Below, piece after piece: positions 24,305-31,448 of a stretch of DNA of 60,280 nt. Within the stretch, counting starts at the first letter, position 1. The number at the start of each line of letters is the position of its first letter. The stretch is from Paenibacillus sp. FJAT-26967 (GTDB taxonomy: Bacteria > Bacillota > Bacilli > Paenibacillales > NBRC-103111): positions 1 to 60,280 of the forward strand of contig NZ_LMXH01000012.1 in the NCBI RefSeq assembly GCF_001541095.1, written 5' to 3'. The position numbers and the translations under genes are program-made. The notes beneath the pieces are model-generated. The model searched no databases, was not told the origin of the DNA, and was given only the letters and a program-made list of their open reading frames with translations.

Positions 24305-25396
24305 TTGAATATGATTCTTGATCCGAACGATTACCTTCTAATGAATGGAAGACCCGATGAACTATGGAAGTATCTAGATTGTTTTCAGATCCCTCTTTAT
24401 TTTGCGCTTAAAGAACGAATACAGCTCGAAGCAGAACCTTTCGCTGTTTTCTTACAAAATCCATCTTTCTATGTAGAAATTGATGAGAAGGAAAAGTTAC
24501 TAAAAGACATCGCAATTCGGTTTCCATGGAACCATACCTCCAATCACATTTTTGACGTTGAAATGCATGCAAGTCTCGGAAATAAACTATTTAATGATTA
24601 CGCTTTGGAGTTAAGTAAAGGACATTTAGTACCTTTCGGCACATTCCCACCAAGGGTCCCCTTTTATAAAAACTTTGTTTCATTTGAAAGTAAATTTATT
24701 TATCCGAAAAACTATGAAGAACTTGATCATATATTTATAGGAATTAAAATTGAAAATAATAAATTAATTTATTTAGAAAACGATCCTCTACTGAATAAAA
24801 GTTTTATTCCTTATAACGGTAGTAGAAACGTTGGAATGATTGATCTAGTTGAACTTGAGCCTGCTTTTAGTTGTTATTTTAAATTTTTCAAAATTACGAT
24901 CGACGTAAATAAAATTAACCCTCACAACGAATCTAATAATTTCCTTAATTTCTGCAGGCAAATACTCGCTTATAGTGATTCTGATCCGCATAGTAACGAA
25001 AGTAGTTTATTCCATCCAAATATCAAAGGATTAATAAAACTAAAGGAACTTCTACAAAATGAAATGATCAATTTAGAAAGTAAAGTCTATAGTTATAATT
25101 GTAATTATTGTGAATTGTTCGAATGGAAACTGTCTATTATCCAACAAAGTAAACACATATTTCTTCAGTATTTGAAACAAAATCAATTTGAAATACAAGG
25201 TATAAACAATTTATTGTCATCGTTGGAACATGCAAATAATTTTTGGATTGCTTTAATAAATAAGTTGCGGTTCATGATAATTAGTAGGAAATACCAAGAA
25301 AACATTGTTGTTAACTATTTGAATGATGTGATTAGTGCAGAACTCACTTTATTAGAGGATATAAGAAGATTAGTTAAAAATACAAGTACTATATGA
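24305..25396 (+). CDS. Unrecognised 363-aa protein paired with the carrier protein; weak papain-like/BtrH-like features
   Basis: I do not recognise this family. The N-terminal half (~1-205) is mixed alpha/beta; the C-terminal half (~210-360) is helical. Cys26 opens a hydrophobic helix (LDCFQIPLYFAL), and His142 and Asp160 occur in DHIFIGIKIENNKLIYLENDP. This order (Cys at a helix start, His then Asp after a strand pair) resembles papain-like enzymes such as the N-terminal domain of BtrH, which moves acyl groups off a carrier protein. That analogy is inference from spacing only. AAGGAGG precedes a TTG start at 24305 by 12 nt; an ATG at 24311 is possible. It is probably co-transcribed with the carrier protein gene. 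Confidence 0.75.
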   Translation: MNMILDPNDYLLMNGRPDELWKYLDCFQIPLYFALKERIQLEAEPFAVFLQNPSFYVEIDEKEKLLKDIAIRFPWNHTSNHIFDVEMHASLGNKLFNDYALELSKGHLVPFGTFPPRVPFYKNFVSFESKFIYPKNYEELDHIFIGIKIENNKLIYLENDPLLNKSFIPYNGSRNVGMIDLVELEPAFSCYFKFFKITIDVNKINPHNESNNFLNFCRQILAYSDSDPHSNESSLFHPNIKGLIKLKELLQNEMINLESKVYSYNCNYCELFEWKLSIIQQSKHIFLQYLKQNQFEIQGINNLLSSLEHANNFWIALINKLRFMIISRKYQENIVVNYLNDVISAELTLLEDIRRLVKNTSTI

Positions 25397-25510
25397 AGTT
25401 AGAGGAGTCGCCACAACAATGAACATTTATGGCTACCCTCTGCGGACTGCCGACCAGGCAGCAGCTGATAAATGATAATCTGTTTACTATGGATACTAAG
25501 CAAGTAGATA
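25397..25510 (+). other. Short stretch with a 18-aa frame, possible gene stub
   Basis: AGAGGAG precedes ATG 25419, which opens MNIYGYPLRTADQAAADK and stops at 25475. It may be the start of a truncated third gene of the carrier-protein operon, since a terminator follows directly. Confidence 0.3.
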
Positions 25511-25545
25511 AAAAGACGTTGGGATAATCCACCCAGCGTCTTTTC
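25511..25545 (+). terminator. Terminator of the carrier-protein operon
   Basis: AAAAGACGTTGGG - ATAATCCA - CCCAGCGTC followed by TTTTCC. It closely resembles the hairpin at 36411-36446. Confidence 0.8.
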
Positions 25546-25700
25546 CTTCATTTTATCCTGTGTTATTTTGCTTTACCATTCAGCCTTACGGCATTCTACG
25601 GCAACTCTCAATGATAGATAATAAACAAATACTCATGATACCGCTCACTTACTCGTTGTTTCTTTTCGTTGATATTGCTCATATTTCTTCAAAATCTATT

Positions 25701-25743
25701 TTAAAATAAGCGAAGCCATTCTCGTGAGGAGAGTGGCTTCACG
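25701..25743 (-). terminator. Terminator of the first flavodoxin-fold reductase gene
   Basis: On the minus strand GTGAAGCCACTCTC - CTCAC - GAGAATGGCTTCGC is followed by TTATTTT, 10 bp after the stop codon. Confidence 0.75.
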
Positions 25744-25752
25744 AAAAATGAG

Positions 25753-26346
25753 CTATTGAGCAACGGACTTTAAATCATTGTCATAAAATAGTCCGAGATG
25801 ATACGCTTGCGTCAGGAGTTTGTCGAAAGTTTCCGGTCTTGAGTCCAAAGTGTCATACAATATCTCAACCTTGCTATTAGAGACTCCGCAGAAACCGGCA
25901 ATTCCGATGTTAAGGTGATGGGTCATCATCTTGTCGTACTCATACTTCTCATAGTGTTCTTTCGGAGCCGATGCCATACCAATCCACAGTACTTTTTTAT
26001 GATGCAGTTTGTGGGAGCCGTACGCGAAACCATTGTTCCATACACGGTCGATATATCCCTTAAGTATGGCTGGGAAACTATGCCACCATACCGGGAAAAT
26101 GTACGCGAGAGCATCGTGTTGCTTCATTCGTTCAATTTCTGTTTCAACCTCTGGCGAGTAGATCTTGCGTTCGGATGACGATTCGGGTTCATCTGGCTCC
26201 CACAATATAGGATTAAACCCGCTGCGATGCAGATCAAGCACTTCCGTCTCATGTCCCGCATCAGTGAGTCCCTGTGTAAATCTATCTGCAACCGAAAAGG
26301 TTAAGGATTGCACCCTAGGGTGCGAAACAACGGTCAAGATTTTCAT
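25753..26346 (-). CDS. NAD(P)H oxidoreductase, flavodoxin fold (KefF/MdaB type)
   Basis: A 197-aa flavodoxin-fold quinone or nitro reductase. It begins KILTVVSHPRVQSLTFSVAD, the phosphate-binding loop of the NAD(P)H dehydrogenase (quinone) family, and contains YIFPVWWHSFPAILKGYIDR with the usual P-x-W-W-x-x-x-P-A motif. These FMN/FAD enzymes reduce quinones by two electrons and protect against electrophiles. ATG 26346 follows GGAAGGTG by about 7 nt. It is divergent from an HxlR regulator, with operator-like palindromes between them, so it is probably the target of that regulator. Confidence 0.88.
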   Translation of the reverse strand: MKILTVVSHPRVQSLTFSVADRFTQGLTDAGHETEVLDLHRSGFNPILWEPDEPESSSERKIYSPEVETEIERMKQHDALAYIFPVWWHSFPAILKGYIDRVWNNGFAYGSHKLHHKKVLWIGMASAPKEHYEKYEYDKMMTHHLNIGIAGFCGVSNSKVEILYDTLDSRPETFDKLLTQAYHLGLFYDNDLKSVAQ

Positions 26347-26431
26347 ATTAATCACCTTCCATTTTCTACTAGGTACGATATGATTATCAGATAGGATGCA
26401 AAAAAAAGGAAGAACGCACTTTTTTGTACAA

Positions 26432-26470
26432 TAGGAACTAAAAGGTAATATAGGCACCGAAAAGTACCTA
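26432..26470. promoter_or_regulatory. Tandem HxlR-type operators
   Basis: TAGGCAC - CGAAAA - GTACCTA (26451-26470) is an imperfect palindrome with 7-bp arms and a 6-bp centre. An adjacent weaker copy TAGGAAC - TAAAAG - GTAATA starts at 26432. Both lie between the divergent oxidoreductase and HxlR genes. A palindrome with the same arm and spacer lengths sits in the second HxlR intergenic region (28021-28040). Confidence 0.6.
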
Positions 26471-26500
26471 TTCCAACCAAACATTTAAGGGGGTTATCCC

Positions 26501-26857
26501 ATGAAAATACAGGATATACGAACGTTTAACATCCCTGCCGAAGCGGCATTGGAGGTTATAGGGGGGAAATGGAAATTATTAATTTTATGTCACTTAAACT
26601 GTGGATCTGCACGCAAGAGAACGAGTGAATTAAAAAAGAAAATTCCCGATATTACACACAAAATGTTAACTCAGCAACTTCGAGAATTGGAGGAAGCCGG
26701 CATCATCATTCGAACGGTTTATAATCAAGTACCGCCAAAAGTTGTCTATGAAATGAGTGAATTTGGAATGACGCTGAAATCAATATTTGACCAATTGGAC
26801 GAGTGGGGTGAGCAATACATCAATCACCGTAAATGGAAGTCCTCCTGTTCCGAATGA
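26501..26857 (+). CDS. HxlR-family transcriptional regulator 1
   Basis: A 118-aa winged-helix protein with the HxlR signature EVIGGKWKLLILCHL at the N-terminus and helix-turn-helix RTSELKKKIPDITHKMLTQQ LRELEEAGII, then the wing VYNQVPPKVVYEMSEFG. HxlR/YodB-type repressors often sense electrophiles or quinones through a Cys near the N-terminus. Here Cys30 (LILCHLNC) could serve, which is conjecture. It is divergent from the flavodoxin-fold reductase gene and probably represses it and itself through the palindromes in the 154-bp gap. Confidence 0.9.
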   Translation: MKIQDIRTFNIPAEAALEVIGGKWKLLILCHLNCGSARKRTSELKKKIPDITHKMLTQQLRELEEAGIIIRTVYNQVPPKVVYEMSEFGMTLKSIFDQLDEWGEQYINHRKWKSSCSE

Positions 26858-26944
26858 GGAGATGATATTTTTTACTGGATTCAGGATTATGTAGATTCAA
26901 TTTGCATTTGCCGACTTGAGCATTTATCAAGGAGGTACATAAAA

Positions 26945-27298
26945 GTGAAAATAGGTGAGTTATCCCGATTGACCAACGTCAGCATTCGTTCCATCCGGCA
27001 TTACGAAAAAAAGGGCTATTGCAACCAGATAGGCTAGAGAACGATTATCGGAGTTTCGCCGAGTCTGCCGTAGATCGAGTCATGGCCATCCAGTTATATT
27101 TAAAGCTCGGGTTGACAGCAGATGAAATTGGTCAGCTGTTCACGGATGAGATCGCAGATCGCAAACCCTGACGATTATGAGTATTGCGAAGCGATGCAGG
27201 CCATGGAGCATCGTCATTTGCTCTGTGGTCGTTTTTTTATTCCTGCGACAGCTCTCGACCCTAACACTAGTGTATTACTCTAGAATGAGGTTCGAACA
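26945..27298 (+). pseudogene. Frameshifted MerR-family regulator
   Basis: GTG 26945 with GGAGG upstream opens VKIGELSRLTNVSIRSIRHY EKKG, the MerR N-terminal helix-turn-helix. The frame then ends early, but in a second frame the sequence continues LLQPDRLENDYRSFAESAVD and IQLYLKLGLTADEIGQLFTD, as expected for MerR. A one-base loss near 27025 explains this. A second shift near 27170 leads to DYEYCEAMQAMEHR. The gene is inactive. Confidence 0.8.
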
Positions 27299-27401
27299 CG
27301 CAGAGAAGCGTTTTCGGTTCAAATTAACTAAATTATTGGAGAGGTTTTTTAATTGGATAGGAAAGATCATAGTAATTCAGGATAAATTCAGAGGGCTGTA
27401 T

Positions 27402-27454
27402 ACAAAAACAAAAGCAGCCAACACCGATAACGTGTGGCCACTCCTGGTTGCTGC
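27402..27454 (-). terminator. Terminator-like hairpin after HxlR regulator 2
   Basis: On the minus strand GCAGCAACCAGGAGTGGCCA pairs over an internal loop with GTGTTGGCTGC and is followed by TTTTGTTTTTG. It lies about 110 bp past the HxlR gene end. Confidence 0.5.
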
Positions 27455-27490
27455 ATACATAAATGTTATTCATATTCCTAGTGTCCAGAG

Positions 27491-27551
27491 AAAATAAAGT
27501 GTTGGACTGAAAAATAAAGGACTAGACTCGGAGAATAAAATGTTAGACTGG
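27491..27551. repeat. Three imperfect 20-21 bp tandem repeats
   Basis: AATAAAGTGTTGGACTG, AATAAAGGACTAGACTC and AATAAAATGTTAGACTG begin at 27493, 27513 and 27534. Repeated short boxes of this kind occur at the ends of some insertion sequences (for example IS21 family). No transposase is adjacent. Confidence 0.6.
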
Positions 27552-27565
27552 CAACGCCGTAAGCG

Positions 27566-27931
27566 TCAGAGGGAGTTCGTGTCGTTCCCATTCGCATTAT
27601 TCATAAATTCAATATGCTTAAATCCCCATCCGCACATATCGGTCAAAACCGAACTTAACGTTCTTCCGTGATCAGTCAAAAAATATTCAACTTTTGGGGG
27701 AATCTCTTGATACACACGGCGTATGATGAGTCCGTCCCGTTCCATCTCACGAAGCTGATTGGTAAGCATTCCTTGCGTGACATTCGGAAGCAGACGTCTC
27801 AATTCCCCGAATCGCTTTGTGCCTTGATGCAATAAAATAAACAAAATGAGTGGCTTCCATTTTCCTCCGATCACCTGCAGAGTGGCAAGTATCCCCTGTG
27901 TATTATTAGAATAGTGAATTTCCTCTCGCAT
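27566..27931 (-). CDS. HxlR-family transcriptional regulator 2
   Basis: A 121-aa winged-helix regulator: [20 protein letters not shown], then the helix-turn-helix [34 protein letters not shown] and the wing [17 protein letters not shown]. It is paralogous to the HxlR protein at 26.5 kb. It is divergent from a second flavodoxin-fold reductase, with a perfect palindrome (28021-28040) in the gap, so it is the likely repressor of that gene and of itself. The only Cys lies near the C-terminus (DMCGWGFKH), unlike the first regulator. Confidence 0.9.
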   Translation of the reverse strand: MREEIHYSNNTQGILATLQVIGGKWKPLILFILLHQGTKRFGELRRLLPNVTQGMLTNQLREMERDGLIIRRVYQEIPPKVEYFLTDHGRTLSSVLTDMCGWGFKHIEFMNNANGNDTNSL

Positions 27932-28020
27932 CTTACCATCTCCCGGTCACATGATCTTTACCTTGTTAGTAATTTTATCAAAGTATCCAGAATGAAAACA
28001 GTACGATGATTAATCATACT

Positions 28021-28040
28021 TAGTACGGATTATCGTACTA
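28021..28040. promoter_or_regulatory. Perfect palindromic operator of the second HxlR/reductase pair
   Basis: TAGTACG - GATTAT - CGTACTA: 7-bp perfect arms around 6 bp. It lies between the divergent HxlR regulator and oxidoreductase genes. A further AGTACG half-site overlapping a 12-bp palindrome (ATGATTAATCAT) lies at 28000-28017. Confidence 0.65.
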
Positions 28041-28180
28041 CCTGCCGAAATCAGGCTTCGTCTATGGTACGTTTCACAGGACTTAGTCTGAAAAAAAAGC
28101 GTACTTTGCAAAAATGAAATTCCGCATAATAATGGGGATGTAGATCGTGATGCTACGAAAAATGAGAAAGGATGATTGTT

Positions 28181-28723
28181 ATGAAAATTATGGTTATTTC
28201 TGCGCATCCCAATCTAAATAATTCCCGGGCTAATCAGGCGTTGGCACGAGAGCTGAGAGATCAAACCGACATCTATTTTCACAACCTCTATCAGGAGTAC
28301 ACCAATTGGAATATCGATGTGGAGAGGGAACAACAATTGCTGCTTCAATATGACCGGGTTGTGTTTCGGTTCCCCTTTTATTGGTATAGCTGCCCTCCTC
28401 TTTTAAAAAAGTGGTTCGATGATGTATTGACGTTTGGCTGGGCTTTTGGACCCGGAGGGGATAATTTAAAAGGCAAAGAGTTTATGGTCGCAACGACGAC
28501 AGGCGGTACGGATAGGCAATACCGTTCAGGGGGATACAACTGGTTCACGATCAGCGAATTATTAAGACCCATACAAAGTACCGTCACCAGATGCAATGGC
28601 ACCTATCTTCCTCCATTCGTCACCTATAATGCAAACGAAGGCACGGATGAATATCTTGAGCAAGAGGCTAAAAAGTATGCGGAACATATCCAAACGTCCT
28701 GTTTTGCAACGTATGATCGTTGA
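28181..28723 (+). CDS. NAD(P)H oxidoreductase, flavodoxin fold (KefF type), C-terminus altered by a junction
   Basis: A 180-aa flavodoxin-fold reductase: KIMVISAHPNLNNSRANQAL (flavin phosphate loop), VVFRFPFYWYSCPPLLKKWF and DDVLTFGWAFGPGGDNLKGK, all typical of KefF/MdaB-like quinone reductases. ATG 28181 follows GAAAGGATG. Its last residues (HIQTSCFATYDR) overlap, in another frame, the first readable codons of a serine-recombinase relic. The native C-terminus was therefore probably replaced at a recombination junction near 28695. Most of the fold remains, so activity is possible. It is divergent from HxlR regulator 2. Confidence 0.85.
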   Translation: MKIMVISAHPNLNNSRANQALARELRDQTDIYFHNLYQEYTNWNIDVEREQQLLLQYDRVVFRFPFYWYSCPPLLKKWFDDVLTFGWAFGPGGDNLKGKEFMVATTTGGTDRQYRSGGYNWFTISELLRPIQSTVTRCNGTYLPPFVTYNANEGTDEYLEQEAKKYAEHIQTSCFATYDR

Positions 28724-29210
28724 TGCCAAAGCCAACAAATTCGATGTGATTATGGCGAAGGAATTATCCAGATTAGCGAGGAATGGACGACTATCCTATG
28801 AAATCAGAGATATGGCGGAACAGCATAACCTCCATATTAACACTTTTGATAATGCTATCAATACTTTAGAAGGTAACGTCCATATGTTCGGTTTATACGC
28901 ATGAATGTATGAGCGAGAATCACAGAACATCAGTGATCGTGTAAAGACAACTTTCAAGCTCATAGCTCAACGAGGTGAGTTTAAAGGATCAATTCCACCA
29001 CTTGGTTATGAAGTGAAAGATGGTAGGTTATTCATCCGAAATGACGCCACTCTGATATTGTCAGAAGGATATTCGAAGGCTTTCTTACAGGGAAAGGACG
29101 TGATCGTATTGCAAGAGAGTTACAAGAGAGTAATATGAAGAGGGGATTCCTACACCCGTCTGCAAGCTAGATATGGAATTCATTCGGAGTACAACTATGC
29201 TCGATTATCA
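28697..29210 (+). pseudogene. Remnant of a large serine recombinase (resolvase family)
   Basis: The frame reads KRPVLQRMIVDAKANKFDVI MAKELSRLARN, the catalytic-domain segment after the nucleophile helix in large serine recombinases. It is followed by an in-frame TGA at 28902-28904, then MYERESQNISDRVKTTFKLI and GSIPPLGYEVKDGRLFIRND (recombinase domain). After that the frame shifts twice more (GKGRDRIARELQESNMKR, GIPTPVCKLD). The N-terminus with the catalytic Ser and the zinc-ribbon C-terminus are missing. It is inactive and marks past mobile-element activity at the edge of the restriction island. Confidence 0.85.
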
Positions 29211-29592
29211 TATCAGTTGGTGAAGTAAATACAACTTTAACATAATCACCAGCTGTAGCACCTACGTAATCATACCAATCGCCAATAGCTTTTAAGTTTT
29301 CTTCTTCTGAAAATTGCTTGGCATAATTAGGGTCTCCTCCCTGATTACCTTGAGCAAGTAAGCGTCCGTTATAATATCCATTATATGATGTGCAGTTATA
29401 CCGAACATTTGCTCCGAAAGGATTATTTCTATTAAAAATACCATAATTATAAGCACTACCAGCTGGAATTTGAATATAGCCTTCTCCATAAACTTCACGT
29501 CTTGAATGAGAACGTCTACTTGGATGAAATTCCCACCACATAATATGTGCTTCCTTAATCTCAACTATAAAAGAAACTCCTGCTTGAGGCAT
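29167..29592 (-). CDS. 141-aa protein of unknown function next to the restriction-modification genes
   Basis: Starts MPQAGVSFIVEIKEAHIMWW after a strong ribosome site (AGGAGGA, 6 nt); the longer frame to 29682 lacks one. The sequence is rich in Tyr, Asn and Gly: EVYGEGYIQIPAGSAYNYGI, then NLKAIGDWYDYVGATAGDYV KVVFTSPTDMIIEH. The last part, a predicted helix followed by G-A-x-x-G-D-x-V-x-V, is reminiscent of B3-like DNA-recognition domains of restriction enzymes (EcoRII N-terminal, BfiI C-terminal type). This is a weak inference. The gene is divergent from the XRE controller across 423 bp. It is AT-rich like the island. It may be an accessory factor of the restriction system or unrelated. Confidence 0.6.
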   Translation of the reverse strand: MPQAGVSFIVEIKEAHIMWWEFHPSRRSHSRREVYGEGYIQIPAGSAYNYGIFNRNNPFGANVRYNCTSYNGYYNGRLLAQGNQGGDPNYAKQFSEEENLKAIGDWYDYVGATAGDYVKVVFTSPTDMIIEHSCTPNEFHI

Positions 29593-29705
29593 TGTACTTC
29601 CTCCTATCGTCAGATGTAATTTTATTCTAGCAATTGGGTCTATCAAATTAGCAAGAACTTTTAGTGCGACATTATTGATCATTAGGAAAGCGGAAACAAA
29701 ATTCT

Positions 29706-29745
29706 ATCAAGGTTGAAAACATACCAGCACCTTTTCAACCTTGAT
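29706..29745. repeat. Perfect 14-bp inverted repeat
   Basis: ATCAAGGTTGAAAA (29706-29719) and TTTTCAACCTTGAT (29732-29745) around a 12-nt loop (CATACCAGCACC), upstream of the 141-aa gene. It has no U-tract outside the stem, so it is unlikely to be a plain terminator. Confidence 0.7.
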
Positions 29746-29934
29746 GTACGAACGATTATTTGGTAAGATCTAAGCAAACACATGTTCTTATTTAGGAATT
29801 GTGACAAGTACGCCATATGCTTGATTGAAGAATTTAACCGACTACTTAATTCTTGTCTGATCGAAAAGACCATTACCGATTCCAAACTAGTTTGAGAGAC
29901 ATTTCGCAAAAAAAGGGGCCTGTCTTTTTTATTG

Positions 29935-29984
29935 CGCTGCAAATTTGCAGCGATTTTAATGAAATATCTTTCAAATTCGCAGCG
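29935..29984 (+). promoter_or_regulatory. Operator region of the XRE controller / methyltransferase operon
   Basis: A perfect 18-bp palindrome CGCTGCAAATTTGCAGCG (29935-29952) is followed by a half-site AAATTCGCAGCG (29973-29984) that matches 11 of 12 bases of its right half. The half-site overlaps the probable promoter (TTCAAA ... TATTCT) just ahead of the XRE gene. A strong full site with a weaker downstream half-site fits autoregulation by an R-M controller protein. Confidence 0.65.
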
Positions 29985-30015
29985 AATATGTTATTCTAAC
30001 ACTAGAGGTGGTAGT

Positions 30016-30351
30016 ATGACCGCGTTAGGCGATCGATTGAAAGAGAGTCGCGAAAAATGTGATTTGAGCCTAAAAAAGGTGTATGAATTAACCAACTTAA
30101 CAGATTCAAGACTTAGCAAGATAGAGAGAGGACAGATTAATTGTACTCCTGATGATTTAAAAAAACTTGCACGTTTATATAACATTCAATTGTTACCACT
30201 TTATGTGTTAGCAGGTTATCTGAATGAGGAAGATATTAAAGAATATCGGTTTGTGTTTCAAGGTGCTTCATCTCTGGATGACGAGGAAAAGCAACACATT
30301 CAAGCTCAGATCGATTTTCTCAACAAAAAAAGGAAGGTTGATCAGTTATGA
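30016..30351 (+). CDS. XRE-family controller protein of the restriction-modification operon
   Basis: A 111-aa protein whose first ~65 residues are a Cro/C1-type helix-turn-helix (TALGDRLKESREKCDLSLKK, TNLTDSRLSKIERGQINCTP). A short C-terminal helical tail (EEKQHIQAQIDFLNKKRK) may serve dimerisation. AGAGGTGG lies a few nt upstream of ATG 30016. Its stop overlaps the methyltransferase start (ATGA), which shows translational coupling. A perfect palindrome plus half-site lies upstream. Together these indicate an R-M controller that tunes methyltransferase expression. It is somewhat longer than classic C proteins (~80 aa). Confidence 0.88.
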   Translation: MTALGDRLKESREKCDLSLKKVYELTNLTDSRLSKIERGQINCTPDDLKKLARLYNIQLLPLYVLAGYLNEEDIKEYRFVFQGASSLDDEEKQHIQAQIDFLNKKRKVDQL

Positions 30352-31400
30352 TTTTTAGGCTTGGAGAATTATTTTGCGGCCCGGGCGGTATTGCTTGGGG
30401 AGCCATAAATGCAAATATAGATAATGACAATTTTAGAATTGTACATCAGTGGGCGAATGATTATGACGCGGATACCTGTGAAACTTATAGATTTAATATT
30501 TGTCCCGATGCACCTAATTCTGTATACCATGAGGATATTCGAAAGCTAGATATGTCTAAGCTAGCTCCAATTGATGCATTTGCTTTTGGTTTCCCTTGTA
30601 ATGATTATAGCGTTGTTGGTGAACAAAAAGGTATGGACGGAGTTTACGGTCCCTTGTACTCATATGGGGTCAAAGCATTAAAAATCTTTAAACCGCAGTG
30701 GTTTGTAGCAGAGAATGTAGGTGGACTTAGAAATGCAAATGATGGCAAGGCCTTCACTATGATTCTCAAAGAATTGAGAGAGGCCGGTTATACGATTACA
30801 CCTCATCTGTATAAGTTTGAGGAATACGGGATACCACAAGCAAGACATCGTTTGATAATTGTTGGCATACGAAATGATATCGGCATTGAATTTAAAGTTC
30901 CATCAACAGCGCCTTATACCTTAATTGATAATACATGTAGAAATGCAATAGAAAACCCTCCTATTCCAACAGACGCTTTTAATAACGAATTGACGAATCA
31001 ATCAGCGAACGTTGTTAGAAGATTGCAACATATTCTTCCTGGACAGAACGCATTCACAGCAGACCTCCCAGAAGAGCTGAGGCTTAACGTTACAGGTGCA
31101 AAAATAAGTCAAATCTATAAAAGACTCGATCCAACAAAGCCCTCCTATACAGTTACAGGAAGCGGCGGCGGTGGAACACACATTTATCATTGGGAAGAGC
31201 CACGAGCGTTGACTAGTAGAGAGCGGGCAAGATTACAGACTTTCCCTGATAACTATAGATTCATAGGAAGTAAAGAGAGTGTACGAAAACAAATTGGTAT
31301 GGCTGTACCTTGCCAAGGTGCAAAAATTATATTCGAGGCTATTTTAAAGTGTTTTGCTGGAATTGAATACGAGAGCGTTGCCCCAAGTATTAAAGTATAA
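30348..31400 (+). CDS. DNA (cytosine-5) methyltransferase
   Basis: A 350-aa C5-MTase. Motifs: I FCGPGG (9-14, SAM binding), IV with the catalytic Cys84 in FGFPCNDYS, VI ENVGG, VIII PQARHRLIIVG, and IX/X near the C-terminus (ALTSRERARLQTFPDNYRFI, then KQIGMAVPC). It transfers a methyl group from S-adenosylmethionine to cytosine within the recognition site; the site cannot be read from sequence. It overlaps the XRE controller by 4 bp and faces the PLD/Z1 operon across a bidirectional terminator. The Vsr endonuclease in the same island fits, because 5-methylcytosine deaminates to T and creates the T:G mismatches that Vsr repairs. Confidence 0.95.
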   Translation: MIFRLGELFCGPGGIAWGAINANIDNDNFRIVHQWANDYDADTCETYRFNICPDAPNSVYHEDIRKLDMSKLAPIDAFAFGFPCNDYSVVGEQKGMDGVYGPLYSYGVKALKIFKPQWFVAENVGGLRNANDGKAFTMILKELREAGYTITPHLYKFEEYGIPQARHRLIIVGIRNDIGIEFKVPSTAPYTLIDNTCRNAIENPPIPTDAFNNELTNQSANVVRRLQHILPGQNAFTADLPEELRLNVTGAKISQIYKRLDPTKPSYTVTGSGGGGTHIYHWEEPRALTSRERARLQTFPDNYRFIGSKESVRKQIGMAVPCQGAKIIFEAILKCFAGIEYESVAPSIKV

Positions 31401-31448
31401 AAAAGCAGTTACTTTGTTGACTTTCTAACAAAGTAACTGCTTTTTTAT
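31399..31448. terminator. Bidirectional terminator between methyltransferase and PLD2
   Basis: AAAAAAGCAGTTACTTTGTT and AACAAAGTAACTGCTTTTTT are perfect arms around GACTTTCT, serving both convergent operons. Confidence 0.92.

Noticed and set aside
27491-27551. CRISPR array interpretation of the triplicated boxes
   Set aside because: Units of 20-21 bp follow each other without spacers of constant length, the repeats are imperfect, and no cas gene is present.
29682-29942. An 86-codon minus-strand frame between the 141-aa gene and the XRE operator
   Set aside because: It covers the inverted repeat and the operator palindrome, has no ribosome site, and composition looks non-coding.
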